NCBI RefSeq assembly: GCF_018682675.1
Contig: NZ_JAFMTR010000033.1
Coordinates: forward strand, 46,052 to 110,051
Origin: Sphingopyxis soli
GTDB taxonomy: Bacteria > Pseudomonadota > Alphaproteobacteria > Sphingomonadales > Sphingomonadaceae
DNA: 64,000 nucleotides
Reading direction: 5' to 3'
In this document: positions 57,012 through 64,000 of the stretch, piece by piece
Layout of the letters: each line of letters starts with the position of its first letter
How positions within the stretch are numbered: position 1 is the stretch's first letter
Notes under the pieces: model-generated
What the model was told of the DNA's origin: nothing
What the model saw: the letters and a program-made list of their open reading frames with translations, nothing else
The model's database searches: none
Position numbers and translations under genes: made by a program

Positions 57012-58268
57012 TCACCAGCGTTTTTCGAATTTGTTGCGAAGATAGATCGCGAGCGCGTTCATCGACAGCAGCACGATGAGCAGCACGATGATCGCGGCGG
57101 AGGTCTTCTCGACGAAGCCCCGGTCGACTTCGTCCGACCAGAGGAAGATCTGCATCGGCAGCACCGTCGAGGGCGAGCAGATGCCGCCCGGCACGTCGCC
57201 GATAAAGGCGCGCATCCCGACGAGGAGCAGCGGCGCGGTCTCGCCCAGCGCGCGCGCCATGCCGATGATCGTGCCGGTCAATATGCCGGGCAGCGCGAGC
57301 GGCAGGACATGGTGGAACACCACCTGCACCGGGCTCGCGCCGACGCCGAGCGCCGCGTCGCGGATCGACGGCGGCACCGACTTGATCGCGTTGCGGCTGG
57401 CGATGACGATGACCGGCATCGTCATCAGCGCCAGCGTCAGGCCGCCGACGAGCGGGCTCGCCTGGCAGATGCCGAACCAGTTGATGAACACCGCCAGCGC
57501 GAGCAGGCCGAAGATGATCGAGGGCACCGCGGCGAGGTTGTTGATCGACACTTCGATGAGGTCGGTCCAGCGGTTCTTCGGCGCATATTCCTCGAGGTAC
57601 AGCGCCGCGAGCACCCCGGTCGGAAAGGCGATCAGAAAGGCGATGAAGATCGTCAGCACCGATCCCTTGAGCGCCCCCCAGATGCCCGCAACCGCCGGAT
57701 CGGTCGCGTCGGCATTCTTGAAGAAGGGCCAGTGGATGCCGGTCGACAGCTTGCCGTCGCGCTGCAGCGCGTCGATCTTCGCCCCCAGCGCGCCCTTCGC
57801 GCCTTCTTTCGCGGCGATGTCGACTTCGGACGAGGCGGGGAGGTGGAAGACCGTTTTGCCCTGCAGGATCGCGGGGTCGGCCTTGATCTGCTTGCGCACT
57901 TCCTTCCACGCATTCTCGCTGATCATCTTCGCGCCATCGGCGCCGAGCGCCTCGTCGGCGGCGAAGGCGACGATATCGGCGAGCCCCGCATTGGCGATCG
58001 CCTGATCGGCGTCGGCATCGCCGAGCCGCGACGCATCGACCGTCAGCGGCATCGCCTTGAAGTCGATCGGCACCTCGACATTCGTATAGGTGAAGCCGCG
58101 CAGGCCGTTGCCGACCATCACGAACAGCAGAAAGGCGAGGAAAAGGCCCGAAAGCAGCACCGCGCCCAGCCCGAACAGCTTGAAGCGGCGCTCGGCGGCG
58201 TAGCGGCCCGCGATGCGCTTCTGCATCGCGGCGCCTTTCCAGTCGGTCGGGGCCGTCTCTCTATTCAT
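57012..58268 (-). CDS. pstA: Phosphate ABC transporter permease PstA
   Basis: 418 aa, longer than E. coli PstA because of an N-terminal DUF3333-type extension: one membrane helix ([20 protein letters not shown]) and a ~170-residue periplasmic part. The permease core begins [20 protein letters not shown] and has the EAA-type loop [20 protein letters not shown] then [20 protein letters not shown]. Start at 58268 overlaps the pstC stop (58261) by 8 bp. Extended PstA and PstC are typical of alphaproteobacteria. Confidence 0.95.
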   Translation of the reverse strand: MNRETAPTDWKGAAMQKRIAGRYAAERRFKLFGLGAVLLSGLFLAFLLFVMVGNGLRGFTYTNVEVPIDFKAMPLTVDASRLGDADADQAIANAGLADIVAFAADEALGADGAKMISENAWKEVRKQIKADPAILQGKTVFHLPASSEVDIAAKEGAKGALGAKIDALQRDGKLSTGIHWPFFKNADATDPAVAGIWGALKGSVLTIFIAFLIAFPTGVLAALYLEEYAPKNRWTDLIEVSINNLAAVPSIIFGLLALAVFINWFGICQASPLVGGLTLALMTMPVIVIASRNAIKSVPPSIRDAALGVGASPVQVVFHHVLPLALPGILTGTIIGMARALGETAPLLLVGMRAFIGDVPGGICSPSTVLPMQIFLWSDEVDRGFVEKTSAAIIVLLIVLLSMNALAIYLRNKFEKRW

Positions 58269-59637
58269 AAGCTTCGCGATACTTTTTGACGATGCGCAGC
58301 GCGACGATGTTGAGCAGCAAGGTCACGATGAACAGCACGAGGCCGAGCGCGAAGGCGGCGAGCGTCTTGGCGCTGTCGAATTCCTGGTCGCCGGTCAGCA
58401 GCTTGACGATCTGCGCGGTCACCGTGGTGACGCTGGCGAAGGGGTTGGCGGTGAGGTTGGCGGAGAGGCCCGCGGCCATCACCACGATCATCGTCTCGCC
58501 GATCGCGCGGCTGACCGCGAGCAATATGCCGCCCATCACGCCGGGAAGCGCGGCGGGGATCAGCACCTGGCGGATCGTCTCGTTCGGCGTTGCGCCCAAT
58601 GCCAGCGATCCGTCGCGCATCGCCTGCGGCACCGCGTTGATGCTGTCGTCGGCCATCGACGAGACGAAGGGAATGATCATCACCCCCATCACGATGCCCG
58701 CGGCAAGCGCGCTTTCGGTCGAAGCGTTCGGAATGCCGATCGCCGCGGCGAACTCGCGCAGCGCGGGCGCGACGGTCAGCGCGGCGAAATAGCCATAGAC
58801 CACCGTTGGCACCCCCGCGAGGATCTCGAGCAGCGGCTTCACCCAGCGGCGCACGCGCGGCGCGGCATATTGGGTCAGATACACCGCGGTCATCATCCCG
58901 ATCGGAATCGCGACGATCATCGCGATGATCGCGCCGATCAGCACCGTACCCCAGAAAAGGGGGATGCCGCCGAAGGTATCGGGCTGCGGCGCGCCGCTGG
59001 TGGGCGCCCATGTCGTCCCGAACAGCAGCTCGGCGGGCGAGACGAGGCGGAAGAAGCGGATCGATTCGAAGAGCAGCGACAGCACGATGCCGAAGGTCGT
59101 CAGGATCGCCACCAGCGACGCGACGAGGAGCAGCGCCATGACGATCTTCTCGACCCGCGTCCGCGCGCGGAAATCGGGCCGGATTCGCGTGAAGGCGTAG
59201 AGCCCGCCCGCCAGCGCCAGCGCCAGCATCGCGGCGATGCCGATCCACGCATAGAAATGCGTCGCGTCGGCATAGGGCTGGACCAGCGGCGCCGCGGCGG
59301 GAATCCGCACGGCGGACTGCGCGCCCTGCGCGACGCTCCGCGCATCGCTCAGGATCGCCCCGCGCTCGAAGCCGAAGGCGGGCAGGCTCTGCGCCGCCTC
59401 GCTCGCCAGCACGCTGTTGGTGACCAGCGCCGGCGACACCGCCGACCAGACGGCGAGGAAGATCGCGGCGGGGGCGAACAGCCACAGCGCGACGTACCAG
59501 CCGTGATATTGCGGGCGCGAATGCAGCTTGGCGCCCGCGCGGCCCGCCAGCATCAGCGAGCGCGCGCGGCCGGCGAGCCAGCCGATCAGGGCAAGCCCCG
59601 CGATCAGCAGCAGTAGGGCGGCGGCGTTGAAAGTCAC
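58261..59637 (-). CDS. pstC: Phosphate ABC transporter permease PstC
   Basis: 458 aa, extended form. N-terminal helices (FNAAALLLLIAGLALIGWLA and WYVALWLFAPAAIFLAVW), a periplasmic insert, then the permease core: GTVLIGAIIAMIVAIPIGMM, YLTQYAAPRVRRWVKPLLEI, and the EAA loop LALGATPNETIRQVLIPAAL with AVSRAIGETMIVVMAAG. I prefer GTG 59637, 5 nt after GGGGA, to GTG 59673. It lies 265 bp from pstS, the gap holding a terminator and a palindrome. Confidence 0.93.
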   Translation of the reverse strand: MTFNAAALLLLIAGLALIGWLAGRARSLMLAGRAGAKLHSRPQYHGWYVALWLFAPAAIFLAVWSAVSPALVTNSVLASEAAQSLPAFGFERGAILSDARSVAQGAQSAVRIPAAAPLVQPYADATHFYAWIGIAAMLALALAGGLYAFTRIRPDFRARTRVEKIVMALLLVASLVAILTTFGIVLSLLFESIRFFRLVSPAELLFGTTWAPTSGAPQPDTFGGIPLFWGTVLIGAIIAMIVAIPIGMMTAVYLTQYAAPRVRRWVKPLLEILAGVPTVVYGYFAALTVAPALREFAAAIGIPNASTESALAAGIVMGVMIIPFVSSMADDSINAVPQAMRDGSLALGATPNETIRQVLIPAALPGVMGGILLAVSRAIGETMIVVMAAGLSANLTANPFASVTTVTAQIVKLLTGDQEFDSAKTLAAFALGLVLFIVTLLLNIVALRIVKKYREAYE

Positions 59638-59742
59638 TGTGTCCCCGTTATCCTGTCCGGATACCCCCGTCACCCCAAGCGGTATGACGTGGCAGTTTCA
59701 TGACTCTGCGTCACAATTTCCAAAATCACCGGATTTGCCAAT

Positions 59743-59826
59743 CCCGTTCGCATCGAGCGAAGTCGAGATGCCCCTCGACCATGCGCCGACCCGATGGGTG
59801 TCTCGACTTCGCTCGACACGAACGGG
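59743..59826. repeat. Palindromic element between pstS and pstC
   Basis: CCCGTTCGCATCGAGCGAAG ... ACTTCGCTCGACACGAACGG, arms of about 30 bp. Reverse-orientation relative of the 53861/54431 repeats. Confidence 0.85.
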
Positions 59827-59841
59827 GTGGGAAGGTGACGT

Positions 59842-59890
59842 AAAAAGTGGTGGCCGGGGAAGGGGATGTGGGCCCCTTCCACCGGCCACC
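59842..59890 (-). terminator. Strong hairpin with U-run after pstS
   Basis: On the minus strand GGTGGCCGG-T-GGAAGGGG pairs with CCCCTTCC-CCGGCCACC and is followed by ACTTTTT. It begins 12 bp after the pstS stop. As the rest of the operon lies downstream, it is likely a partial terminator that keeps pstS mRNA in excess. Confidence 0.88.
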
Positions 59891-59901
59891 CGCGGGGGAG
59901 A

Positions 59902-60951
59902 TCAGTTCAGCTCCGCGCCGTCCAGCACGGTCATGCCCTTGGCGTTCGCCGCGGCCTTGTCCGCGACGTCCTTCGGCGACACGACCAGGCCCTTGGCGGC
60001 GAGGTAGCCGCCCGACGCCGCGCCCTTCAGGAACTCGGCGACATATTCGGCGAGGCCGGGGATCACGCCGACATGCGCTTTCTTGACATAGATGAACAGC
60101 GGGCGCGACCCCGGATAGCTGCCGTCGGCGATCGCGGCATAGGTCGGGCTGACGCCCTGCACCGGCACCGCCTTGATCTTGTCCTTGTTGGCGTCGAGAT
60201 AGCTGAAGCCGAAGATGCCCAGGCTGTCGGGGTTCTTGTCCAGCTTCGAGATGATCAGGTTATCATTCTCGCCCTGCTCGACATAGAAGGGCGCACCGCG
60301 CAGCGTGGTGCAGGTCGCCTCGTGCTTGTCCTTGTCGCTGTCCTTCAGCGCCTTCATCTCGGGGTTGGCGTCGCAGCCCTTGCCGAGGATCAGCTCCTTG
60401 AACGCATCGTACGTGCCGCTGGTCGACGGCGGCCCGAAGACCGAAATCGCGACCGCGGGCAGCGCCGGGTTGACGTCCTTCCACGTCTTCGCGGTGTTCG
60501 CCTTGCCATAGGGGTTCGCGGCGAGCGCCTTATAGACGTCTTCCTCGGTCAGCTTGAAGCCGGGGCCGCGCTGCGCTTCGCCGAGCGCGATGCCGTCGAT
60601 GCCGACCTGGATTTCGACGATGTCCTTGACGCCATTCTTGGCGCAGGTGTCGAATTCCTTCTTCTTCATGCGGCGCGAAGCGTTCGCGATGTCGGGGGTG
60701 TCGCCGCCGACGCCGGCGCAGAAACGCTCGAAGCCGCCGCCGGTGCCGGTCGAATCGATCTTCGGAACCTTGTTGCCGGTCGCCTCGGCGAACTTCTCGC
60801 CCACCGCGGTCGCAAAGGGATAGACGGTCGACGATCCGACCGCGCTGATATAATCGCGCGCCGCGCCGCCCGAGGACGCCTGGTCCTGACAGGCGGAAAG
60901 CGCCAGCGCGGCGGTCGCGACGCAGGCGATGAGGGCAAATGTCTTGGCCAT
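59902..60951 (-). CDS. pstS: Phosphate ABC transporter substrate-binding protein
   Basis: 349 aa periplasmic phosphate receptor. Lipoprotein signal ALIACVATAALALSACQD (LSAC lipobox). Phosphate-contact segments: AVGSSTVYPFATAVGEKFAE, DSTGTGGGFERFCAGVGGDT, NASRRMKKKEFDTC, and VFGPPSTSGTYDAFKELIL. Compared with E. coli PstS this is the longer SphX-like class with cysteines (GKGCDANPEM, HEATCTTLRG). A Pho box stands 83 bp upstream. It is the first and probably most abundant product of the operon. Confidence 0.95.
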   Translation of the reverse strand: MAKTFALIACVATAALALSACQDQASSGGAARDYISAVGSSTVYPFATAVGEKFAEATGNKVPKIDSTGTGGGFERFCAGVGGDTPDIANASRRMKKKEFDTCAKNGVKDIVEIQVGIDGIALGEAQRGPGFKLTEEDVYKALAANPYGKANTAKTWKDVNPALPAVAISVFGPPSTSGTYDAFKELILGKGCDANPEMKALKDSDKDKHEATCTTLRGAPFYVEQGENDNLIISKLDKNPDSLGIFGFSYLDANKDKIKAVPVQGVSPTYAAIADGSYPGSRPLFIYVKKAHVGVIPGLAEYVAEFLKGAASGGYLAAKGLVVSPKDVADKAAANAKGMTVLDGAELN

Positions 60952-61034
60952 GGAGTAATCCTGTAGAGGGGGTCGTTACCGAACCAAGCCGCCACCCCTG
61001 CGGCGACTCGCTGACTGCCCTCTGGGGGAATTGT

Positions 61035-61052
61035 GTGACGTGTTTGTGACAG
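61035..61052 (-). promoter_or_regulatory. Pho box of the pstS promoter
   Basis: Read on the minus strand: CTGTCAC-AAAC-ACGTCAC, the PhoB two-repeat format with 4-nt spacer, directed at pstS (start 60951). Confidence 0.82.
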
Positions 61053-61055
61053 GGA

Positions 61056-61073
61056 GTGTCATGGAAGTGTCAT
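61056..61073 (+). promoter_or_regulatory. Second Pho box in opposite orientation
   Basis: GTGTCAT-GGAA-GTGTCAT on the plus strand, 3 bp from the first box. It points away from pstS into the 3' end of the DUF5677 gene, where no plus-strand gene is recognised. Confidence 0.7.
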
Positions 61074-62554
61074 GAGATTTTGATGCGAGGCTTGAACGAT
61101 GGATATAGAGCATTGACCAAATCGAGCGTCAAGTTTGTGAGCTTGACGGCATCAGGAGTCGCATCAGCCATGTTAATTCTGGGCGGGCCGGGAATTCTGT
61201 GGAAGCGGTGGAGTGGATTGCCGCAAAGGTCAAAAACGGTGTCCCTAACGGCCGACCAATGGCCATGGACGTAGCCCGATGCCCATCCATAGTATTTATC
61301 GTAGATATCCTTCTTCTTCGCTCGCTCGCTCATATCTCTAAGGCTCATCTTCGCCCAGCTTCCTAAGTCGATATCAACAAATTCTAACCATCTATCCTCG
61401 TTCGCTAGCTCTTCCAGATCGTCCTTTTTCACGAAGGAAGGCAAGTCTTTAGAGTCAAGATCAACTATCTTCAAGAATGCCAGCTTGGCTTGGCCTGTTC
61501 CGTAATTTCGATATTGGGCCCAAGTCGCGTCTGCATCTATCTCTTTGAGATAAGATAGAACGATGTGGCACTCGGCCATCGTACGGAGAATAATTCGTCC
61601 TTCTAGTCTGCTACCGGACCTGCCGTGGATCATTGTCGCCAGCAGTTGGATCATATAGAATGCGATCCCAAAGGATGCGTCCAAACGGGCGTCCGCAACG
61701 ACGTAGGACTCCTGATCGTTGAAATGCTTAGCGAGAGCGCGGTAGCATGAGATTATTTGTCGAGATATCTCAGAGTGATCTGCGCTCGATACTATGTTCC
61801 TAGGAAGTAAATAACACTCCGTTTCGCGCTTTGATTGCGTCCAGAAATTTTCGGTCCAAGAACCTTGTTGTGTGGCCTCGGCCTGCAATTCTGGCGCGCC
61901 AAAGCTTTGTTCCATTGCTCGAATTGAAGGCCGGACCTTTCTTAAATCTCCGACATCCGGATAGCCGACGATCTCGTCAACGAGGTGCTTCATCTCTGGC
62001 TGGAAGATCACCTTGGCAGCCAGAACCATGGAAAGCACTCGGGCCCACCTTATGTCGGTGGCGGTTTCGGATTGATGCCAGCTGTTCAGTCCGATCGCCA
62101 TGCCGACAATTGAATAATCCTCGGGGTCAGGCTCACCCCAATTCTTTAGGTGCCTTGCCCAATGTTTCGCATCGGGGATGTCCGGGTAGAGAGATAAGGG
62201 GCTCAGAATTGATAGCGTTTCGTCGTTGAGAATCGGCCCCAAGAGTGCGTCAAATTCTGCCTCGGTTAGGGATGCGAGCCTTGAGTGCCCGATGCCGTCC
62301 CATTTTAGGTCTTTCATCCCCGAAGCAGCGTCTGCTATTGCTCTAAAGATGTTGAGATAGTTCTCTCTATTCAATCTGGCGGTCAGAATGGCTGCCCAGA
62401 GCATTTCTGGCAGTCTCTCGTCCCTCCATGACGAGAGCGTTACGGCCGGAAGGCGAGACATTCGAGAAAAAAGCGTATTTTTGTCTCGTTTGTGATCTTC
62501 CAGCCTGGTTCCTGAGGACCATTTTTTTCGGTTAGATTTTTTCTTTCTTGTCAT
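61070..62554 (-). CDS. DUF5677-like protein on an AT-rich segment
   Basis: 494 aa, function not recognised. The highly basic N-terminus (MTRKKKSNRKKW) is followed by a helical body. The second half has the DUF5677-like features: YMIQLLATMIHGRSGSRLEG, ILRTMAECHIVLSYLKEIDA, then YGWASGYVHGHWSAVRDT with a conserved-looking HGHW. Related proteins occur near mobile or defence genes, but no activity is known. Base composition is much AT-richer than the flanks, indicating recent acquisition. Its stop overlaps the plus-oriented Pho box, so it was placed directly against the pstS promoter region. Confidence 0.65.
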   Translation of the reverse strand: MTRKKKSNRKKWSSGTRLEDHKRDKNTLFSRMSRLPAVTLSSWRDERLPEMLWAAILTARLNRENYLNIFRAIADAASGMKDLKWDGIGHSRLASLTEAEFDALLGPILNDETLSILSPLSLYPDIPDAKHWARHLKNWGEPDPEDYSIVGMAIGLNSWHQSETATDIRWARVLSMVLAAKVIFQPEMKHLVDEIVGYPDVGDLRKVRPSIRAMEQSFGAPELQAEATQQGSWTENFWTQSKRETECYLLPRNIVSSADHSEISRQIISCYRALAKHFNDQESYVVADARLDASFGIAFYMIQLLATMIHGRSGSRLEGRIILRTMAECHIVLSYLKEIDADATWAQYRNYGTGQAKLAFLKIVDLDSKDLPSFVKKDDLEELANEDRWLEFVDIDLGSWAKMSLRDMSERAKKKDIYDKYYGWASGYVHGHWSAVRDTVFDLCGNPLHRFHRIPGPPRINMADATPDAVKLTNLTLDLVNALYPSFKPRIKIS

Positions 62555-62686
62555 GGTACTTCTTTACTCTGAATCGAACTATGCGATATCGAAAAAATAG
62601 ACCTAGGGTAACGCAAATGATCCTCATCACCGGCCACGTCATCATGACCCCCGAGCATCGCGAGCGCATGATTACGCTCGGCGTCG

Positions 62687-62711
62687 ACCCCGGATCAAGT
62701 CAGGGGTGACG
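62687..62711 (-). repeat. Family B unit inserted in the monooxygenase gene (first)
   Basis: ACCCCGGATCAAGTCAGGGG then TGACG. Single unit in minus orientation; causes the frame change and stop in the gene. Confidence 0.8.
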
Positions 62712-62829
62712 GCGCGCGGTCGCGGGGCGAGCCGGGGTGTCTGGCGCATAACTGCCATATCGATGTCGAGAACCCCGACCGGCTGATGTTCGTAGAGGAG
62801 TGGGACAGCGTCGACGCGGTGCGCACCCG

Positions 62830-62854
62830 CGTCATCCCGGACCCCGATCCGGGA
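62830..62854 (+). repeat. Family B unit inserted in the monooxygenase gene (second)
   Basis: CGTCATCCCGGACCCCGATC then CGGGA. Single unit in plus orientation; restores the original frame. Confidence 0.8.
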
Positions 62855-62967
62855 GCGCGGTCCCCGCGTCCGCCGCCTTCGTCGCCGAAATGCGCGCGCT
62901 CTCGCCGCAGCCGCCCGCGATCCGCATCTATGCCGCCGAGGATATCACGGCAAAGCTGATGGGGTGA

Positions 62968-63398
62968 CGCGATCTCCCCTCCCTTCAGGGAGGGGCCGGG
63001 GGAGGGCGTGTTTCTGGCCGGAAAACGGGAGAGGTTACAGGCCCTCCCCAAACCCCTCCCGCAAGCGGGAGGGGCTTCTCAAAAAACCGCTTTCCTACAT
63101 TATCCGGCTGTGTCAGCCTTCATCCGGCTCTTTCAAATCCTGCACGAATACAGGTGCCGTTCGATGTCCGGGCGGCCTTGTCCGGTTTTTTCCGGCTCCG
63201 AAACCGGACCGCGAAAGGGCGGCGCACAAGGCTGAACTTTCCTGAACTTTGGACTTCGGCGCCGCTTGGCCGGCCCCGACGCGCCACCCGCCCCCCGACG
63301 GGCTTGATCGGGGGCTCGGTTGCGATAGGGCTGATCGACCGACCCCGGATCGAATCCGGGGCGAGGACGGGACACCAGCGCGACGGGGCCGGGGGCAT
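62968..63398. other. Non-coding stretch with repeats
   Basis: About 430 bp with no supportable gene. 62973-63075 carries CTCCCCTCCCTTCAGGGAGG, GGAGGGC and ACCCCTCCCGCAAGCGGGAG units in an inverted arrangement. 63330-63362 has CCGACCCCGGATCGAATCCG, a further family B fragment. The rest, 63110-63250, shows CCGGCT / TCCGG words but no ORF with coding character. Confidence 0.55.
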
Positions 63399-63950
63399 AT
63401 GAGCGGGTTCGAATTCATCTTTTCGCTGTTCGGGCTGATCCTCGGCCTCGCGCTCGCCGAGGGGCTGGGCGGCTTGAGCCGCGCGCTGAAGGCCAGCCAC
63501 CGCGTCCGCATCGGCTGGCCGACCGCGCTGCTCGGCCTGTTCGTGTCGTGCGACGTCGTCACCTTCTGGATGTACGGCTGGTCGTTGCGCGACCTGCTGC
63601 CCTTGAGCTGGCCCGTGCTGTTCGGCGGCTTCATCGTCACCGCCCTCTATTTCGTCGCGGCCAGCCTCGTCTTTCCCGACGAGCCGGAGGCGTGGCACGA
63701 TCTGAACGCCCATTTCGACGCGCATCGGCGCAAGGTGATCGGCGGCGTGTTCCTGTGCAACGTCGCGTTGCTGGCCACCGTCGGCTGGCTGCACGGCCTG
63801 CCCGCGGCGACCAGCATCCGCACCGTCATCGTTGCTTGGAGCTTCTTTCCCGTCGCGCTGCTCGCGATCTGGACGAAGGACCGGCGCGTCGCCTGCGCCT
63901 GCCTGATCTGGCTGATCGCGCTCTACCCGCTGTCGGCGGTGTGGCATTGA
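63399..63950 (+). CDS. Multi-pass membrane protein of unknown function
   Basis: 183 aa with about six hydrophobic segments: FIFSLFGLILGLALAEGLGG, TALLGLFVSCDVVTFWMYGW, VLFGGFIVTALYFVAASLVF, VIGGVFLCNVALLATVGWL, TVIVAWSFFPVALLAIWT, ACLIWLIALYPLSAVW. The first helix with the EGLGGLSRALKA motif recurs in sphingomonad hypothetical membrane proteins. Start ATG 63399 after GGGGCCGGGGG; the frame is open upstream through repeat-derived sequence only. No partner genes visible before the window ends. Confidence 0.75.
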   Translation: MSGFEFIFSLFGLILGLALAEGLGGLSRALKASHRVRIGWPTALLGLFVSCDVVTFWMYGWSLRDLLPLSWPVLFGGFIVTALYFVAASLVFPDEPEAWHDLNAHFDAHRRKVIGGVFLCNVALLATVGWLHGLPAATSIRTVIVAWSFFPVALLAIWTKDRRVACACLIWLIALYPLSAVWH

Positions 63951-63961
63951 TCCGATGCGAT

Positions 63962-63978
63962 CCCCGGCGAAAGCCGGG
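63962..63978. terminator. Hairpin after the last gene
   Basis: CCCCGGC-GAA-AGCCGGGG-type stem 12 bp after the stop; also resembles family D repeats. No U-run. Confidence 0.45.
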
Positions 63979-64000
63979 GCCCAGCAGCGACAGGGAGGAA

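Larger units (their letters stand above)
62617..62967 (+). pseudogene. Antibiotic biosynthesis monooxygenase-type gene broken by two repeat insertions
   Basis: Readable in three pieces. Piece 1 (frame of ATG 62617): MILITGHVIMTPEHRERMIT then LGV. Piece 2 (+1 frame): RGEPGCLAHNCHIDVENPDR to EEWDSVDAVRT. Piece 3 (original frame): AVPASAAFVAEMRALSPQPP to KLMG, stop 62965. Together they make a ~99-aa ABM/quinol monooxygenase-like protein, with the family's C-HN-HIDVENP and FVEEW segments. The joints are two ~25-bp palindromic units at 62687-62711 and 62830-62854, which add about 51 bp in total; the first introduces a stop at 62707. Confidence 0.82.

Noticed and set aside
61056..61274. Small plus-strand gene driven by the outward Pho box
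   Set aside because: The frame is the reverse of the DUF5677 C-terminus, has no ribosome site and no family resemblance.

Overview
The window is GC-rich, densely packed DNA from an alphaproteobacterium of the order Sphingomonadales; a Sphingopyxis-like genome fits best (inference). Supporting content: an AguA/AguB pair, coniferyl aldehyde dehydrogenase, a lipoyl-fused pyruvate dehydrogenase E1 beta, an NDUFS4-type complex I subunit, DUF4170 and DUF2794 proteins, the ffs-dnaX-ybaB and lon-hup orders, an orphan EpsI-like protein, and many short palindromic repeats of the CGTCATTGCGAG and CGTCATCCCGGA kinds. Most of it is core chromosome. No plasmid, prophage, integrase or CRISPR array is visible.

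Layout. 0-1.1 kb: end of a glycosyltransferase, probably the edge of a polysaccharide locus. 1.2-7.1 kb: nitronate monooxygenase-like flavoprotein, a GIY-YIG nuclease ORF framed by inverted repeats, 2-hydroxyacid dehydrogenase, envelope proteins, thiolase. 7.4-9.4 kb: AT-richer two-gene island (EpsI-like protein, glycosyltransferase). 9.5-13.3 kb: aldehyde dehydrogenase, tRNA-Leu, MreB, tandem-PilZ protein. 13.3-16.2 kb: agmatine-to-putrescine operon with a TonB-C-like gene wedged between aguA and aguB. 16.3-20.1 kb: divergent M28 and S9 peptidases. 20.2-25.1 kb: rpsD, a PchB/chorismate-mutase-like gene, and rpiB-glyA-membrane protein-nrdR-trmJ. 25.2-33.2 kb: hydrolase, cysteine desulfurase plus ferredoxin, SRP RNA, dnaX-ybaB, lon, hup, tRNA-Val. 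33.3-41.4 kb: PepSY-like/two-component trio, GST, chorismate mutase, polyprenyl synthase, hrpB, complex I accessory subunit. 41.4-43.5 kb: operon of membrane-anchored helical proteins resembling yqjD-yqjE. 43.7-51.8 kb: enolase, FtsB, PDH E1, synthase-like gene, serine acetyltransferase, DUF2794, membrane protein, SDR. 52-61 kb: phosphate regulon.

The phosphate block is the clearest functional unit. A porin preceded by a tandem Pho-box array lies near pstS-pstC-pstA-pstB-phoU-phoB, which has its own Pho box. pstS is followed by a strong terminator and a large palindrome; a second palindrome separates pstB from phoU. No phoR is seen. An AT-rich DUF5677-type gene abuts the pstS promoter, and beyond it lies a monooxygenase gene broken by two ~25-bp palindromic insertions.

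The best candidate for something new is the repeat system. Several repeat families share outer ends reading CGTCA(T/C) and occur as inverted pairs. In one pair the loop is exactly a GIY-YIG nuclease ORF; in two others the loop is only about 9-21 bp. This resembles an autonomous element with gene-less derivatives, comparable to RAYT/REPIN systems but with a different nuclease family. That reading is inference.
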